This document shows positions 37,789 to 48,313 of a DNA stretch of 64,000 bases, in pieces. Within the stretch, counting starts at the first letter, position 1; each line of letters opens with the position of its first letter. The stretch comes from Eubacterium sp. (lineage in GTDB: Bacteria > Bacillota > Clostridia > Oscillospirales > Ruminococcaceae): the NCBI GenBank assembly GCA_022511265.1, contig JAFLRX010000001.1, forward strand, positions 62,001-126,000, given 5' to 3'. A program made the translations under genes and the position numbers. The notes under the pieces were generated by a model, which was given only the letters and a program-made list of their open reading frames with translations, did no database searches and had not been told where the DNA came from.

Positions 37789-38640
37789 TTATATAGTTTC
37801 AATTGCTCTCAGCAATTTTTCGACCCTATAAGTACAGTCGGTGACACGCCCCTCCTTACCCCGTTTATCGGTTAGAGGCAGGTTTATCATATCCCTGGCG
37901 GTACTGCCCAAATCAAAAGTACCGTCCGACAAGCGCTGACTTTCCAGCCACTGCGCAGCAAAACGCAGCTTTGTCGGAGTGCTCGTATATCCGGACATAA
38001 GCTCCAGTGCCGAAAGATAACGGTTGGCGTGCCGGGACTGAAACTCCTTCGGCGGCTCTATGAGCGGTCCCTCACAAATATAGTATATCCCGCCTGAAGC
38101 GTTTAATAAATAGTCAAGTACTGCCGCATCGGTCTTATCATCCAAACGTCCCCGCAACAGCGACACCGGATAGAAGTTAGAAATGTTCTCAAAACCATGC
38201 TTAGGCTTCATGCCGAAAGCATTATTGAAAGCAGCAGCATAAGCATCCGCATTGAAATCGCCTTCAGCGAAAGCCTGAGTGACGACATCAGCCCACTGGT
38301 CTGCGATAGCGTTCGCACGTTCATTCTTTTGAGTGAAGCGGCATATCCACACTGCTAGGGCTCGGTCACAAAATATGTTCCACCCTTTCCACTTTTCGTT
38401 TCCGTTTGGAAAGGTCCCTGTACCGAGATATCTGTCCATGTAATCAATCGCCTTCTGGATGCACGGGTCGGCTTCAGTAAAACCGAGAATCTCCAGCCGC
38501 CGCAACGCCTGTTCGGTAGTGGTTGGCGCACCTGCGCTGAGCGTGTGGAAACATCCCCAACCGCCGTCTTCGTTCTGCGCTGAAATCAACTTTTGCGCCC
38601 ACTTACTCTGTCGCATCTGCGATATTGTCAGTTCACTCAT
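37789..38640 (-). CDS. Prenyltransferase/squalene cyclase-like repeat protein
   Basis: KLISAQNEDGGWGCFHTLS.. QW-like motif; C-terminal AAQWLESQRLSDGTFDLG. Confidence 0.65.
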   Translation of the reverse strand: MSELTISQMRQSKWAQKLISAQNEDGGWGCFHTLSAGAPTTTEQALRRLEILGFTEADPCIQKAIDYMDRYLGTGTFPNGNEKWKGWNIFCDRALAVWICRFTQKNERANAIADQWADVVTQAFAEGDFNADAYAAAFNNAFGMKPKHGFENISNFYPVSLLRGRLDDKTDAAVLDYLLNASGGIYYICEGPLIEPPKEFQSRHANRYLSALELMSGYTSTPTKLRFAAQWLESQRLSDGTFDLGSTARDMINLPLTDKRGKEGRVTDCTYRVEKLLRAIETI

Positions 38641-38722
38641 ATTTTTATTTCCTTTAGCATGCCCCATTACAGATTTATGTTAATTTCTCTGTTAAAACTG
38701 TAGGCTTGCTATTTTATATTGA

Positions 38723-41677
38723 TTAATAAGATGAAATGCCGCTGCGCTGTACATACTCGACCATTCCGTCAACTATCGCCTGCGCTATTCCATCCTGATG
38801 GGTGGGGCTTGCCAACGCCATAGCCTCTTCGTAATTACTTACAAACGCCATTTCTATCAGCACCGACGGGAAATCCTGCTGCATAGTGGTCCACATCGTG
38901 CTGTACTGGTCTCCTCTGTTAAGGTATGCTCCGTCATAATAAACATAATTACTGAAATATGACGCAACATGCTTAGACAGTGCCTCCGCATACGGCTGAG
39001 ACCATGAGGTGAAATAATAACATTCCGTACCGCGCGCGGACTCGTCCGCCGCCTTATTTGAATGTATAGCAATATACATATCACAGCCGTAATCACGTCC
39101 GTATACAGGACGCAGTCCCGTGCTGTAGAACTTGCTCTCGGTCTGTAGACGTACAACATTTACGCCCATTGCCTTTAGCTTTTCCTCAAGTCGCTTTGCC
39201 ACAGCAAGGTTTACCCCCTGCTCTTCAATATGTCCGATAGCGCCGGGGTCGATATAACCGTATTCGGTCACACCGTGACCGGGGTCGATAACTACAGTCA
39301 TATTTCTAAGATCATTGGTAAGTATCTCAAACTTAAATACTAAATTACCGTTTGAATCATAAGTCGCGCTGTTACCCGCATATACGCCGGGCTGACGCAG
39401 TTTAAGCACAAGACGGAATTTCGGCACGCCGCCTACTTCCACCTGTTTCCACTCACCGGCGCTGAACATTGTGCAGTTCTCAAACGACGGTAACGCGGTC
39501 ACCTGTGTTATATTGTCAAAGGTAATATATACATAGTTTGCGGTAAAGCTGTCCAGATACCAGTCGCCGTTATATCCGCTGGAATACGTATTACCCGCAG
39601 GCGATACGGTAAAGCTTACCCGTTCGTCAAGCTGCATTTTTATGAACGAATCACCGCCGGCGTTGCCTATTTCACTTACTACTAAATTGTTCTCGCCGAT
39701 GCCGTAATCATATAAAATCTCACAATCGCCCATATAAAAACGCTTGCCTGAGGTGGTTATATAAAATTCATCCCACTGTCCCTGATAATAGTCCAACGTA
39801 CCCGCAGGCAGCTGACCTACATTGGGCATACATGCGGAGTTGGTGGAGTATGCGTCATATATATCTGTGTAATTGGTGAGAAGACGTACATAGGTCGCGG
39901 ACATATCCTCGGTAACTGTCGGTGATATTCTTCCCACTACCTCGCCCGTACCGAACGAGCTTTGGTCAGCCGGTATTTCCATCTCTACCTGCGCCTGATT
40001 GCTAGGTCTCTTGATAGCGTTGACGTATATCGCAGCACCGATATATGTACGGGAATAGCCTGCGTATGACGCGGTAAGAGAGAGATTGCCGAGATATTGT
40101 TCGACATCTTCTATTCCGGCAGGAACGGTATAGCTGCCGGTAAACCGTGCGTAGGACGAGTTTTCGTCTATATCATCCGACTTGGTATTCTCCGACAGCG
40201 AAACGGTCTTGCCGTTAAGTGTCGCGGTGACTGTCGCGCCCTTATACGCGACACAGCTGAGCGATATACTCGTACCGCCGTCAACGCTCATCGTTTTTCC
40301 CTCGGCTATAGCGCTGTTAATGGATTTCAGCACATTGATGGTACGCTCAATATTATATTCGTATGTTTTGCCCTTATGCTCTATAGTAAAGGTATTCATT
40401 CCCACATTGAGCGGCTGCTCAAAATAGAAATTACCCGCCTCGTTGAGCTCCAGCTTTTCTCCGTCAAACAGCACGTCAAAGTTGTTGTCAAACGTACCCA
40501 TGAAAGCTACCGAGCTTTCATCTGTTGAATAGTTGAGATAGTACGGAGAGGTCATTTGAAGGTCCTCAAACAGGCTCTCCACGTTTATCTGGTCGTTATA
40601 ATATTTTACAAGGGTATCTGTAGTACCCAGCGGGTTTTCGTCCAGTGCGTCTGCGGAATAAAAGACGCTGCCGGAGTATGATGACAGCTCTCCCGCTACC
40701 GCCAGCTGACGTAACAGCTGATCCTCGGCATTCCAGCCGGGTTCATTTGTTCCTATCTTTTCGTTGTGATGAACAACATAAACCGGCATCTCGGTTTCTC
40801 CTGCTATGCCGTCCCACCATGTGCATACCGACTCAAAATCCGCATTTTCATCCGAAAGAGAACCGCTCGCGTCTATAGATATAAAATCAACATATCCCTT
40901 TTCGGCAAAGCCCTTTGTATCCGCATAACCGTTATAGTATGCCTCAAAACTGCTGTCGGTGGACGAGCCGTACTCATTATCCTCTGAACTGTTAGCCCAG
41001 ACATCCTCGGCTGACAGACCTACCGCAAGAGTATTGTCGGTAAGGCGGATAACGTCACTTACTATCTTAAAGCGATACTCAACAATATCGTACTGCCAGT
41101 TCTTATATCCGATGCCTGAGCCGCTGAGCATATATTCGCTGTAGCTGCCGTTGTCGTCGGGTGAATAATATCCGGTCAGTATTATGCCGTTGCTGTGGTA
41201 TTTTATCGCAAACTTATGCGCCTCTGTAACGAGGTAATTGTTTTTATCGTTACCCTCCGGGCAGCCCGACATCGCACGTCCGATATCGAAATATACGAAT
41301 TTCTGAAAGCCCAGCTTGTCAGTTGCGTCCAAAGCAAGCTCCAAACGGTCGCCCTCGGCGTTCATATCTGTATTGTAATATGAAACATCCTCTCCGTACG
41401 GATCTATATAAATTCCGTTAAGCCCGTAATCCGCAAGCGTTTCGAGCCTTGCGGTAAATTCCTCGGAGAACTTATCCTCCGAAAAATCCGAAAGGCTTAG
41501 GACTGTTGCTTTTAAGTTGTTGGACAGCGACAGATTTGGCAATACAGTCTGCGGCTCGGTAACTATTTCGTTAGCTTCCTCCGCATCGTTTTCAGCCTGT
41601 GATAACACCGCCGTTGTAGGCAGTATTATCGCCGCCGCTAAAACGGAACACATTATTCTTTTTATTTTTGCTTTCAT
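38723..41677 (-). CDS. N-acetylmuramoyl-L-alanine amidase (Amidase_3) fused to N-terminal TIM-barrel glycosidase-like domain
   Basis: Signal peptide; C-terminal VVIDPGHGVTEYGYIDPGAIGHIEEQGVNLAVAKRL...YIAIHSNKAADESARGTECYY...LIEMAFVSNYEEA; N-terminal ADYGLNGIYIDPYGED...GFQKFVYFDIGRAM resembles a GHL-type barrel. Confidence 0.85.
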   Translation of the reverse strand: MKAKIKRIMCSVLAAAIILPTTAVLSQAENDAEEANEIVTEPQTVLPNLSLSNNLKATVLSLSDFSEDKFSEEFTARLETLADYGLNGIYIDPYGEDVSYYNTDMNAEGDRLELALDATDKLGFQKFVYFDIGRAMSGCPEGNDKNNYLVTEAHKFAIKYHSNGIILTGYYSPDDNGSYSEYMLSGSGIGYKNWQYDIVEYRFKIVSDVIRLTDNTLAVGLSAEDVWANSSEDNEYGSSTDSSFEAYYNGYADTKGFAEKGYVDFISIDASGSLSDENADFESVCTWWDGIAGETEMPVYVVHHNEKIGTNEPGWNAEDQLLRQLAVAGELSSYSGSVFYSADALDENPLGTTDTLVKYYNDQINVESLFEDLQMTSPYYLNYSTDESSVAFMGTFDNNFDVLFDGEKLELNEAGNFYFEQPLNVGMNTFTIEHKGKTYEYNIERTINVLKSINSAIAEGKTMSVDGGTSISLSCVAYKGATVTATLNGKTVSLSENTKSDDIDENSSYARFTGSYTVPAGIEDVEQYLGNLSLTASYAGYSRTYIGAAIYVNAIKRPSNQAQVEMEIPADQSSFGTGEVVGRISPTVTEDMSATYVRLLTNYTDIYDAYSTNSACMPNVGQLPAGTLDYYQGQWDEFYITTSGKRFYMGDCEILYDYGIGENNLVVSEIGNAGGDSFIKMQLDERVSFTVSPAGNTYSSGYNGDWYLDSFTANYVYITFDNITQVTALPSFENCTMFSAGEWKQVEVGGVPKFRLVLKLRQPGVYAGNSATYDSNGNLVFKFEILTNDLRNMTVVIDPGHGVTEYGYIDPGAIGHIEEQGVNLAVAKRLEEKLKAMGVNVVRLQTESKFYSTGLRPVYGRDYGCDMYIAIHSNKAADESARGTECYYFTSWSQPYAEALSKHVASYFSNYVYYDGAYLNRGDQYSTMWTTMQQDFPSVLIEMAFVSNYEEAMALASPTHQDGIAQAIVDGMVEYVQRSGISSY

Positions 41678-41698
41678 ATCTTTTCCTTTGCTTTAATA

Positions 41699-43243
41699 TC
41701 AGCCGAATATAGGCTTGATAGCATCTATTTCTTTTTGAACAGCCGCCGCGACATTGCTCTCGGGGCTGAATATATACTGATAGCTGTACAACACTACCCC
41801 GCCGTAGGTGTTGGCGGTCTGACTGTACTGTATCTGACGTTTTATCATATCGGTGTTGTTTATCCATTCATAAACACCGCCGCCTGCCCAGGTATCCTCT
41901 ACTCCTATCTTGTATACCGCAAGACCGGGTATCAGCTTTTTACCTGTACCTGCAAGCATATTGTCCCACTGCTGTACAACAATATCAAATGGCTGCGCGG
42001 TATTTTCAAAGCCGTAATATATCTGTGGAGCCATATAGTCGGCATAACCCGGCTCGGCACACCATTTTTCAACGTCAGCATACAGGGTGAAAACATTGTT
42101 TGAAATATTGCCCTGTGTGCTTACGCCGAACAATGCAGTGCGATTGTGGCTTTTTACCGCGGAATACATCTCCGATACCATTTTGCTGCAATTATCCAGC
42201 CTAAAATCAGACAAGCTGGTATATGATGAAGCACCGTACGCGGTACTGTCAAACCATTTCTCTGTGGTGGGATAGAAATAATCGTCGATATGTACGCCGT
42301 CAACATTATAGTTAGCGACTATCTCCGCCACACCGAGTGCGATAAGCTCTCTCACCGCGCTGTATGCGGGATTGAGATACCAATATCCGTTTACCTTGAC
42401 GATATAATCTCCGTCATTGTTGTTATACCACTTTTTGGTGGTATAGCTGTCCGCCACCTTAGGCGCGTCGTCCTGATGATAGCATCTCAGCGGATTTATC
42501 CACGCCTGAAAGGAAAGATTACGCTTGTGCGCCTCTTCTACCATTATTGTCAGCGGGTCAAAGTCCGGCTTGATGCCGATAGTACCCGTGCAGTATTTCG
42601 ACCAAGGATAATAGGCGGAATTATACAAAGCGTCGCCGTAGGGTCGCACATGGACATAAACGGTGTTTATGCCAAGCGACTTTGCGTTGTCGTAGTATTG
42701 CCCTATCCCCGTCCTGAACTGAGACGCGGTCTTGCCTGTAAGTATAGGATACAGCTCAAAATATGTTATCCATACTCCTTTTACTGTGTCATAATTAAGG
42801 GCGTTATAACTGTTGACGGGCAAATTATCATTCGGTACCGCGGCAGGTGTCTTAGTGCTTGTCGCAGCCTTAGTAGTTGTAGTCGTACTCGGTTTTTCAG
42901 TCTGCGGTGCCGGTGTTGTAGCAGAGGTCTGCGGCGCAGGCGTCTGCTCGGCAGTCGCAGAGGTTGTGATATCAGAGCTTTGGGGTGTGCTCTCCGCTGT
43001 GCTCTGCGAAGCGGAAGCGGTAGTTTTATCCGGAGACTGCGTCGTACTCTGCGCCGCGGTTGTTGTCTGAGGGGCAGTCTGCTCCTCGTACGGCATCCCG
43101 CTTATTTCTCCGCCGTTATAATAAACGTAACTGTCATTGCCCGCGTCAGGTGTTGCCAGCATGACCGTCGCCTTACACGAGGTCATCAGCACCAGAGCGG
43201 AAATCAAGACGGCAATTACAGGTTTTAATCTATCTTTCAGCAT
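41699..43243 (-). CDS. GHL10 (DUF187/YngK/DigH-like) family glycoside hydrolase lipoprotein
   Basis: Lipobox VLMTSC; VKGVWITYFELYPILTGKTASQFRTGI...VNTVYVHVRPYGDALYNSAYYPWSKYCTGTIG...DYFYPT. Confidence 0.88.
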   Translation of the reverse strand: MLKDRLKPVIAVLISALVLMTSCKATVMLATPDAGNDSYVYYNGGEISGMPYEEQTAPQTTTAAQSTTQSPDKTTASASQSTAESTPQSSDITTSATAEQTPAPQTSATTPAPQTEKPSTTTTTKAATSTKTPAAVPNDNLPVNSYNALNYDTVKGVWITYFELYPILTGKTASQFRTGIGQYYDNAKSLGINTVYVHVRPYGDALYNSAYYPWSKYCTGTIGIKPDFDPLTIMVEEAHKRNLSFQAWINPLRCYHQDDAPKVADSYTTKKWYNNNDGDYIVKVNGYWYLNPAYSAVRELIALGVAEIVANYNVDGVHIDDYFYPTTEKWFDSTAYGASSYTSLSDFRLDNCSKMVSEMYSAVKSHNRTALFGVSTQGNISNNVFTLYADVEKWCAEPGYADYMAPQIYYGFENTAQPFDIVVQQWDNMLAGTGKKLIPGLAVYKIGVEDTWAGGGVYEWINNTDMIKRQIQYSQTANTYGGVVLYSYQYIFSPESNVAAAVQKEIDAIKPIFG

Positions 43244-43391
43244 AACTGTGCCTTTCGGAAAACTTAACGGAAATAGCTATCTAAAGAGATAACATTCCAT
43301 TACTGTAGTCAAGAGCGGAAAAGTTTTTTTCTCACCTTTTAATGAATTTTTTCCTTTCATTGACATATTTTTAGAGCATTTGCCTTATTGC

Positions 43392-43409
43392 TTGTTAAAA
43401 TATTGACAT
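43392..43409 (+). promoter_or_regulatory. Candidate Rex operator (TTGTTAA-AATA-TTGACAT)
   Basis: Matches the known Rex consensus TTGTTAA-N4-TTAACAA at 12 of 14 defined positions; overlaps the -35. Confidence 0.6.
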
Positions 43410-43431
43410 TCGTCTCTAGATATAGTATAAT
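43403..43431 (+). promoter_or_regulatory. Perfect-consensus sigma-A promoter of aconitase-icd-rex operon
   Basis: ttgaca 43403-43408, 17 nt, tataat 43426-43431. Confidence 0.85.
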
Positions 43432-43489
43432 TTTATTTAGAAAACCCAAAGTCTGCTAAGACTTACCAAAAGAAAAGGAGATCACCGAA

Positions 43490-45445
43490 ATGGGACTGAA
43501 TGAAACCAAGACCACCGGTCTTACGCTGACCGAGAAAATCATCAAAGACCACATTATCGACGGCGAGATGATAAAAGGCACCGAGATCGGTCTGAAGATC
43601 GACCAGACGCTGACACAGGACGCCACAGGTACTATGGCATATCTGCAATTTGAGGCTATGGGCGTTGACCGTGTAAAGACCGAACGCTCGCTGGCGTACA
43701 TCGACCATAACACCTTACAGTCTGGCTTTGAAAATGCCGACGACCACCGCTATATAGGCAGCGTTGCCAAAAAGCACGGAATATGGTTCTCACGTCCCGG
43801 CAACGGTATCTGCCATCAGGTACATCTTGAACGCTTCGGCAAGCCCTGCAAGACCCTTATCGGCTCGGACAGCCACACTCCCACCGGCGGCGGCATAGGT
43901 ATGCTGGCAATGGGCGCGGGCGGACTGGACGTTGCGGTAGCGATGGGCGGCGGCGCATATTACATAACCATGCCTAAGGTGGTTAAGGTAAACCTCACCG
44001 GCAAGCTAAACGACTGGGTATCCGCAAAGGACGTTATTCTCAAGGTGCTACAGATACTCTCCGTTAAGGGCGGCGTAGGCAAGGTAATAGAATACTGCGG
44101 CGAGGGCGTAAAGAGCCTCAGTGTACCGGAGCGCGCGACCATCACCAACATGGGCGCAGAGCTTGGCGCGACCACCTCTATCTTCCCCTCCGATGAAACT
44201 ACCCTCGCATTCTTAAAGGCGCAGGGACGTGAAGAGGATTATATCGAGCTGTCCGCCGACGCTGACGCGGTTTATGACGAAGAGGTAAACATCAACCTCT
44301 CCGAGCTGGTTCCGCTTGCGGCTTGTCCCCATATGCCGGACAACGTAAAGACTGTCGAGGAGATCGGCGCGATAAAAATAGATCAGGTATGCATAGGCTC
44401 CTGCACCAACTCATCATTGCAGGATATGCTTAAGGTTGCACATATACTCAAGGGTAAGACCGTACATCCCGATGTCAGCCTGTCCATTGCGCCCGGCTCA
44501 AAGCAGGTGTTCAATATGCTCGCCGACTGCGGCGCATTGTCCACACTGATAAACGCAGGCGCAAGAATACTGGAAAGCGCATGCGGTCCCTGCATAGGCA
44601 TGGGACAGTCGCCTAACTCCAACGGCATCTCGCTGCGTACCTTCAACCGCAACTTTGAGGGCAGAAGCGGCACCAAGGACGGACAGATCTACCTTGTATC
44701 ACCCGAGACCGCTGCAATATCCGCAGTTACAGGCGTATTTACCGATCCGAGACTTGCGGGTGCTATGCCTCCGTACATTATGCCGGAGAAATTCCTTATC
44801 AACGACAATATGGTCGTACCGCCCGCGTCCGCTGAAGAAGCTGACAGCGTTGAGGTGCTGAGAGGACCGAACATCAAGCCGTTCCCGGTAAATGTACCGC
44901 TCGCTGAAAATCTTGAGGCAGAGGTTTCGCTCAAGGTAGAGGACAACATTACTACAGACCATATTATGCCTGCGGGCGCTAAAATATTACCGCTGCGCTC
45001 TAACATACCCGCTATTTCCCAGTACTGCTTTACGGTGTGTGACGAAACATTCCCCACCCGCGCAAAAGAGCTGGGCAGCAGCATCATAGTCGGCGGTGTA
45101 AACTACGGCCAGGGCTCTTCCAGAGAGCATGCGGCGCTGGCTCCGCTGTATCTCGGCGTTAAGGCTATCATATGTAAGTCTTTTGCCCGTATCCACAGAC
45201 AGAATCTGATAAACAACGGCATTATCCCGCTGAATTTTGTTGACGAGTCGGATTACGACAAGATTGAGCAGGGCGACAAGCTGGCAATAGATAATATCCG
45301 TGAGCTTATTGAAAACGGCGGTGAGATCACCGTTAAAAATATAACAAAGGGCTGTGAAATAAAAGCCACCTGCGAGCTTTCCGAGCGCGGAAAGGGCATG
45401 ATACTCGCAGGCGGACTGCTTAATTATACCAAGCAGAACAGCTGA
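43490..45445 (+). CDS. Aconitate hydratase
   Basis: [58 protein letters not shown]. Confidence 0.96.
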   Translation: MGLNETKTTGLTLTEKIIKDHIIDGEMIKGTEIGLKIDQTLTQDATGTMAYLQFEAMGVDRVKTERSLAYIDHNTLQSGFENADDHRYIGSVAKKHGIWFSRPGNGICHQVHLERFGKPCKTLIGSDSHTPTGGGIGMLAMGAGGLDVAVAMGGGAYYITMPKVVKVNLTGKLNDWVSAKDVILKVLQILSVKGGVGKVIEYCGEGVKSLSVPERATITNMGAELGATTSIFPSDETTLAFLKAQGREEDYIELSADADAVYDEEVNINLSELVPLAACPHMPDNVKTVEEIGAIKIDQVCIGSCTNSSLQDMLKVAHILKGKTVHPDVSLSIAPGSKQVFNMLADCGALSTLINAGARILESACGPCIGMGQSPNSNGISLRTFNRNFEGRSGTKDGQIYLVSPETAAISAVTGVFTDPRLAGAMPPYIMPEKFLINDNMVVPPASAEEADSVEVLRGPNIKPFPVNVPLAENLEAEVSLKVEDNITTDHIMPAGAKILPLRSNIPAISQYCFTVCDETFPTRAKELGSSIIVGGVNYGQGSSREHAALAPLYLGVKAIICKSFARIHRQNLINNGIIPLNFVDESDYDKIEQGDKLAIDNIRELIENGGEITVKNITKGCEIKATCELSERGKGMILAGGLLNYTKQNS

Positions 45446-45500
45446 TAAAGTTTTGAATAAGGTGCAGAACAAACTATATTATCCAAACGGAGGAACAACA

Positions 45501-46712
45501 ATGGCAAAGATTAAGATGAACACGCCGCTCGTCGAGATGGACGGCGACGAAATGACCAGAATTATCTGGAAGATGATCAAGGACATTCTGCTTGAACCCT
45601 ATATCGAGCTGAATACCGAGTACTACGATCTCGGTCTTGTGCACAGAAACGAGACCAACGATCAGGTGACTGTTGACAGTGCCAACGCAACCAAGAAATA
45701 CGGCGTTGCGGTAAAGTGTGCGACCATCACCCCCAACGCTCAGAGAATGACCGAGTATGACCTCAAGGAAATGTGGAAGTCGCCTAACGGCACTATCCGC
45801 GCTATCCTTGACGGCACGGTGTTCAGAGCGCCGATAATCGTAAAGGGCATTACTCCCCTACTGCCTACCTGGACAAAGCCTATAACTATTGCCCGTCACG
45901 CATACGGCGATGTATACAAGAACACTGAGATAAAGGTTGCTGACGGCAGCACCGCCGAGCTGGTAGTTACCGACAAGGACGGCAACGAGACAAGAGAACT
46001 TATCCACAAGTTCAACGGCTCTGACGGTATCATTCAGGGTCAGCACAACATCAACGAGAGCATCGCGGGCTTTGCTAAATCCTGCTTTAACTACGCGCTG
46101 GATACAAAGCAGGACCTGTGGTTTGCTACCAAGGATACCATTTCCAAGAAGTACGACCACACCTTTAAGGATATCTTTGAAGAGATATACGAAAAAGAGT
46201 ATAAGGATAAGTTCGAGGCGGCAGGTATAGAATATTTCTACACGCTGATAGATGACGCAGTGGCAAGAGTGGTACGCTCTGAGGGCGGATATATCTGGGC
46301 ATGCAAGAACTATGACGGCGACGTTATGTCCGACATGGTGGCTACCGCATTCGGCAGTCTCGGCATGATGTCCTCAGTACTGGTATCTCCCGACGGAACA
46401 TACGAGTATGAGGCTGCGCACGGTACAGTTACCCGTCATTACTACAAGCACCTCAAGGGCGAGGAAACCTCCACCAACTCGGTCGCTACCATCTTCGCAT
46501 GGTCCGGCGCACTGAGAAAAAGAGGCGAGCTTGACGGCAACAAGGAGCTTGCCGACTTTGCAGACAAGCTGGAAAAGGCTACCATAGCAACCATCGAGGA
46601 CGGCGTTATGACCGGAGACTTATATATACTCTCCAAGCTTGAAAACAAGAGAAAGGTCAACACCGAAGAATTCCTAGTAGAGATCAACAACAGACTTCAA
46701 AATCTGCTTTAA
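45501..46712 (+). CDS. icd: NADP-dependent isocitrate dehydrogenase
   Basis: [28 protein letters not shown]...[15 protein letters not shown]...[31 protein letters not shown]. Confidence 0.97.
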   Translation: MAKIKMNTPLVEMDGDEMTRIIWKMIKDILLEPYIELNTEYYDLGLVHRNETNDQVTVDSANATKKYGVAVKCATITPNAQRMTEYDLKEMWKSPNGTIRAILDGTVFRAPIIVKGITPLLPTWTKPITIARHAYGDVYKNTEIKVADGSTAELVVTDKDGNETRELIHKFNGSDGIIQGQHNINESIAGFAKSCFNYALDTKQDLWFATKDTISKKYDHTFKDIFEEIYEKEYKDKFEAAGIEYFYTLIDDAVARVVRSEGGYIWACKNYDGDVMSDMVATAFGSLGMMSSVLVSPDGTYEYEAAHGTVTRHYYKHLKGEETSTNSVATIFAWSGALRKRGELDGNKELADFADKLEKATIATIEDGVMTGDLYILSKLENKRKVNTEEFLVEINNRLQNLL

Positions 46713-46734
46713 TATCCGTTCGGAGGAATAGATT

Positions 46735-47367
46735 TTGTCAAAACACAGCAACATATCCGCCTCCGTTATCAGACGGCTGCCCCGCTATTACCGCTTTTTG
46801 GGCGAGCTGGCTGATTCGGGCGTTTCAAAGATTTCATCAAGAGAGCTTGCGGAAAGAATGAGCCTTACCGCATCTCAGATACGGCAGGATCTTAACTGCT
46901 TCGGCGGCTTCGGTCAGCAGGGCTACGGCTATCATGTCGCCGAGTTGCGCGCGGAGATCGGCAAAATACTGGGGGTAGACCGCAGTAAAAAAGCGATACT
47001 CATCGGCGCGGGTCATCTCGGCACGGCACTGGCAATGCATATCAACTTTCAAAAAAGCGGATGCAAGCTGATCGGCATATTCGATTCAAATAAACAAATC
47101 GAGAGGCAAGAGCTTGCGGGGCTGAAAATAACCGATATAGCGTTGCTGGAGCAATTTTGTGCCGCCGACAAGCCCGATATAGCAGTGCTGTGCACTCCGA
47201 AGGCAGTGACAAAGGATATTGTACAAAGGCTGATAGGCCTGAACGTACGCAGCTTTTGGAATTTTTCCCATTACGACATAAATGTTGACCATGAGGATAT
47301 CATCGTGGAAAACGTTCATCTCGGCGACAGCCTGATGACGCTTTCATACGGAGTAAACAACAAATAA
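46735..47367 (+). CDS. rex: Redox-sensing transcriptional repressor Rex (TTG start)
   Basis: ISASVIRRLPRYYRFLGEL...SRELAERMSLTASQIRQDLNCFGGFGQQGYGYHV. Confidence 0.96.
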   Translation: MSKHSNISASVIRRLPRYYRFLGELADSGVSKISSRELAERMSLTASQIRQDLNCFGGFGQQGYGYHVAELRAEIGKILGVDRSKKAILIGAGHLGTALAMHINFQKSGCKLIGIFDSNKQIERQELAGLKITDIALLEQFCAADKPDIAVLCTPKAVTKDIVQRLIGLNVRSFWNFSHYDINVDHEDIIVENVHLGDSLMTLSYGVNNK

Positions 47368-47368
47368 C

Positions 47369-47402
47369 AAACGGCTCCCCAAAACTATCGGGGAGCCGTT
47401 TT
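47369..47402 (+). terminator. Terminator after rex (bidirectional potential)
   Basis: aaacggctcccc...ggggagccgtttt. Confidence 0.85.
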
Positions 47403-47403
47403 G

Positions 47404-47574
47404 TCAGTTCTTCAACTCAAATGACTTGCAGTCGGTGCAAGCCTTTTCGGTAGGGTTATACTCATGTGTGCCTATCTGTATCTTGTCGAGCGAACAATAA
47501 TCTGCACAGCAGCAATGATTCTTGCAGTTTTTTATCGTGCAGGCAATGTGCTTGTTTGCGTGTTCAGTATTCAT
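47404..47574 (-). CDS. DUF1540 domain-containing protein
   Basis: ACTIKNCKNHCCCADYCSLDKIQIGTHEYNPTEKACTDCKSF. Confidence 0.88.
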   Translation of the reverse strand: MNTEHANKHIACTIKNCKNHCCCADYCSLDKIQIGTHEYNPTEKACTDCKSFELKN

Positions 47575-47606
47575 AATCAATGTCTCCTTCGTCATAATTT
47601 ACAGCG

Positions 47607-47641
47607 AAAAAGCGTAAAGCTTATTCAGCCTTACGCTTTTA
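47607..47641 (-). terminator. Rho-independent terminator downstream of HAD gene
   Basis: aaaagcgtaa...ttacgctttt stem. Confidence 0.65.
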
Positions 47642-47665
47642 TTATGTACGTTTTTAATATAGTTA

Positions 47666-48313
47666 TCATAGGATATAATTGCAAATGTCGGCGAAATCAT
47701 CAGCGATAAAGTCCGCACCGGCGTTTTCCAGTTCTTCCCTGTCGCCATAGCCGCAAAGCACACCGATAGATTTTATCCCGCACTTTTTACCGCCGATGAC
47801 GTCGTGCTTTCTGTCACCGACAATTACTACCTTGTCGCGGTCTTGTATATTGCAATTATCGAATACATATTCTATTACCTGCCACTTTTCATCCCTGCCG
47901 ACATTGAAATCCGCACCGCCTAAAAAAGTAAAATATTTTTCCAAGTCAAAATATCTGATAATTTCGGTCGCGGTGTCTAGCGGTTTTGAGGTGGAAAGAT
48001 ACAGCTTTTTCCCGTTGTCCTTCAGCTTTTGCAAGGTTTCGGGTACACCCTCTATAACACGGTTTTCGTATGCGCCTATCGGTATGTACCGCTCGCGGTA
48101 TTTCAGCACAGCCAGCTCTGCCTTTTTCTTGTCAAAGCCGTAGTTCACCCTGAATGATTCCCTTAGCGGAGGCCCGATAAACGAGCGCAGCACTTCTTTA
48201 TCCGTCTCATGTATGCCAAAGCTTTCCAGCGCATACAGTACCGATTTCGTTATCCCCTCATACGGGTCGGTCAGGGTGCCGTCAAGGTCAAATAAAATAT
48301 ACTCAAACGCCAT
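47666..48313 (-). CDS. HAD family hydrolase
   Basis: YILFDLDGTLTDPYEGITKSV...VIVGDRKHDVIGGKKCGIKSIGV. Confidence 0.95.
   Translation of the reverse strand: MAFEYILFDLDGTLTDPYEGITKSVLYALESFGIHETDKEVLRSFIGPPLRESFRVNYGFDKKKAELAVLKYRERYIPIGAYENRVIEGVPETLQKLKDNGKKLYLSTSKPLDTATEIIRYFDLEKYFTFLGGADFNVGRDEKWQVIEYVFDNCNIQDRDKVVIVGDRKHDVIGGKKCGIKSIGVLCGYGDREELENAGADFIADDFADICNYIL

Noticed and set aside
42290-43228. 312-aa plus-strand ORF with Arg/Cys/Leu-rich tail
   Set aside because: Antisense to the GHL10 lipoprotein; the Arg-rich tail is the complement of its Thr/Ser linker.
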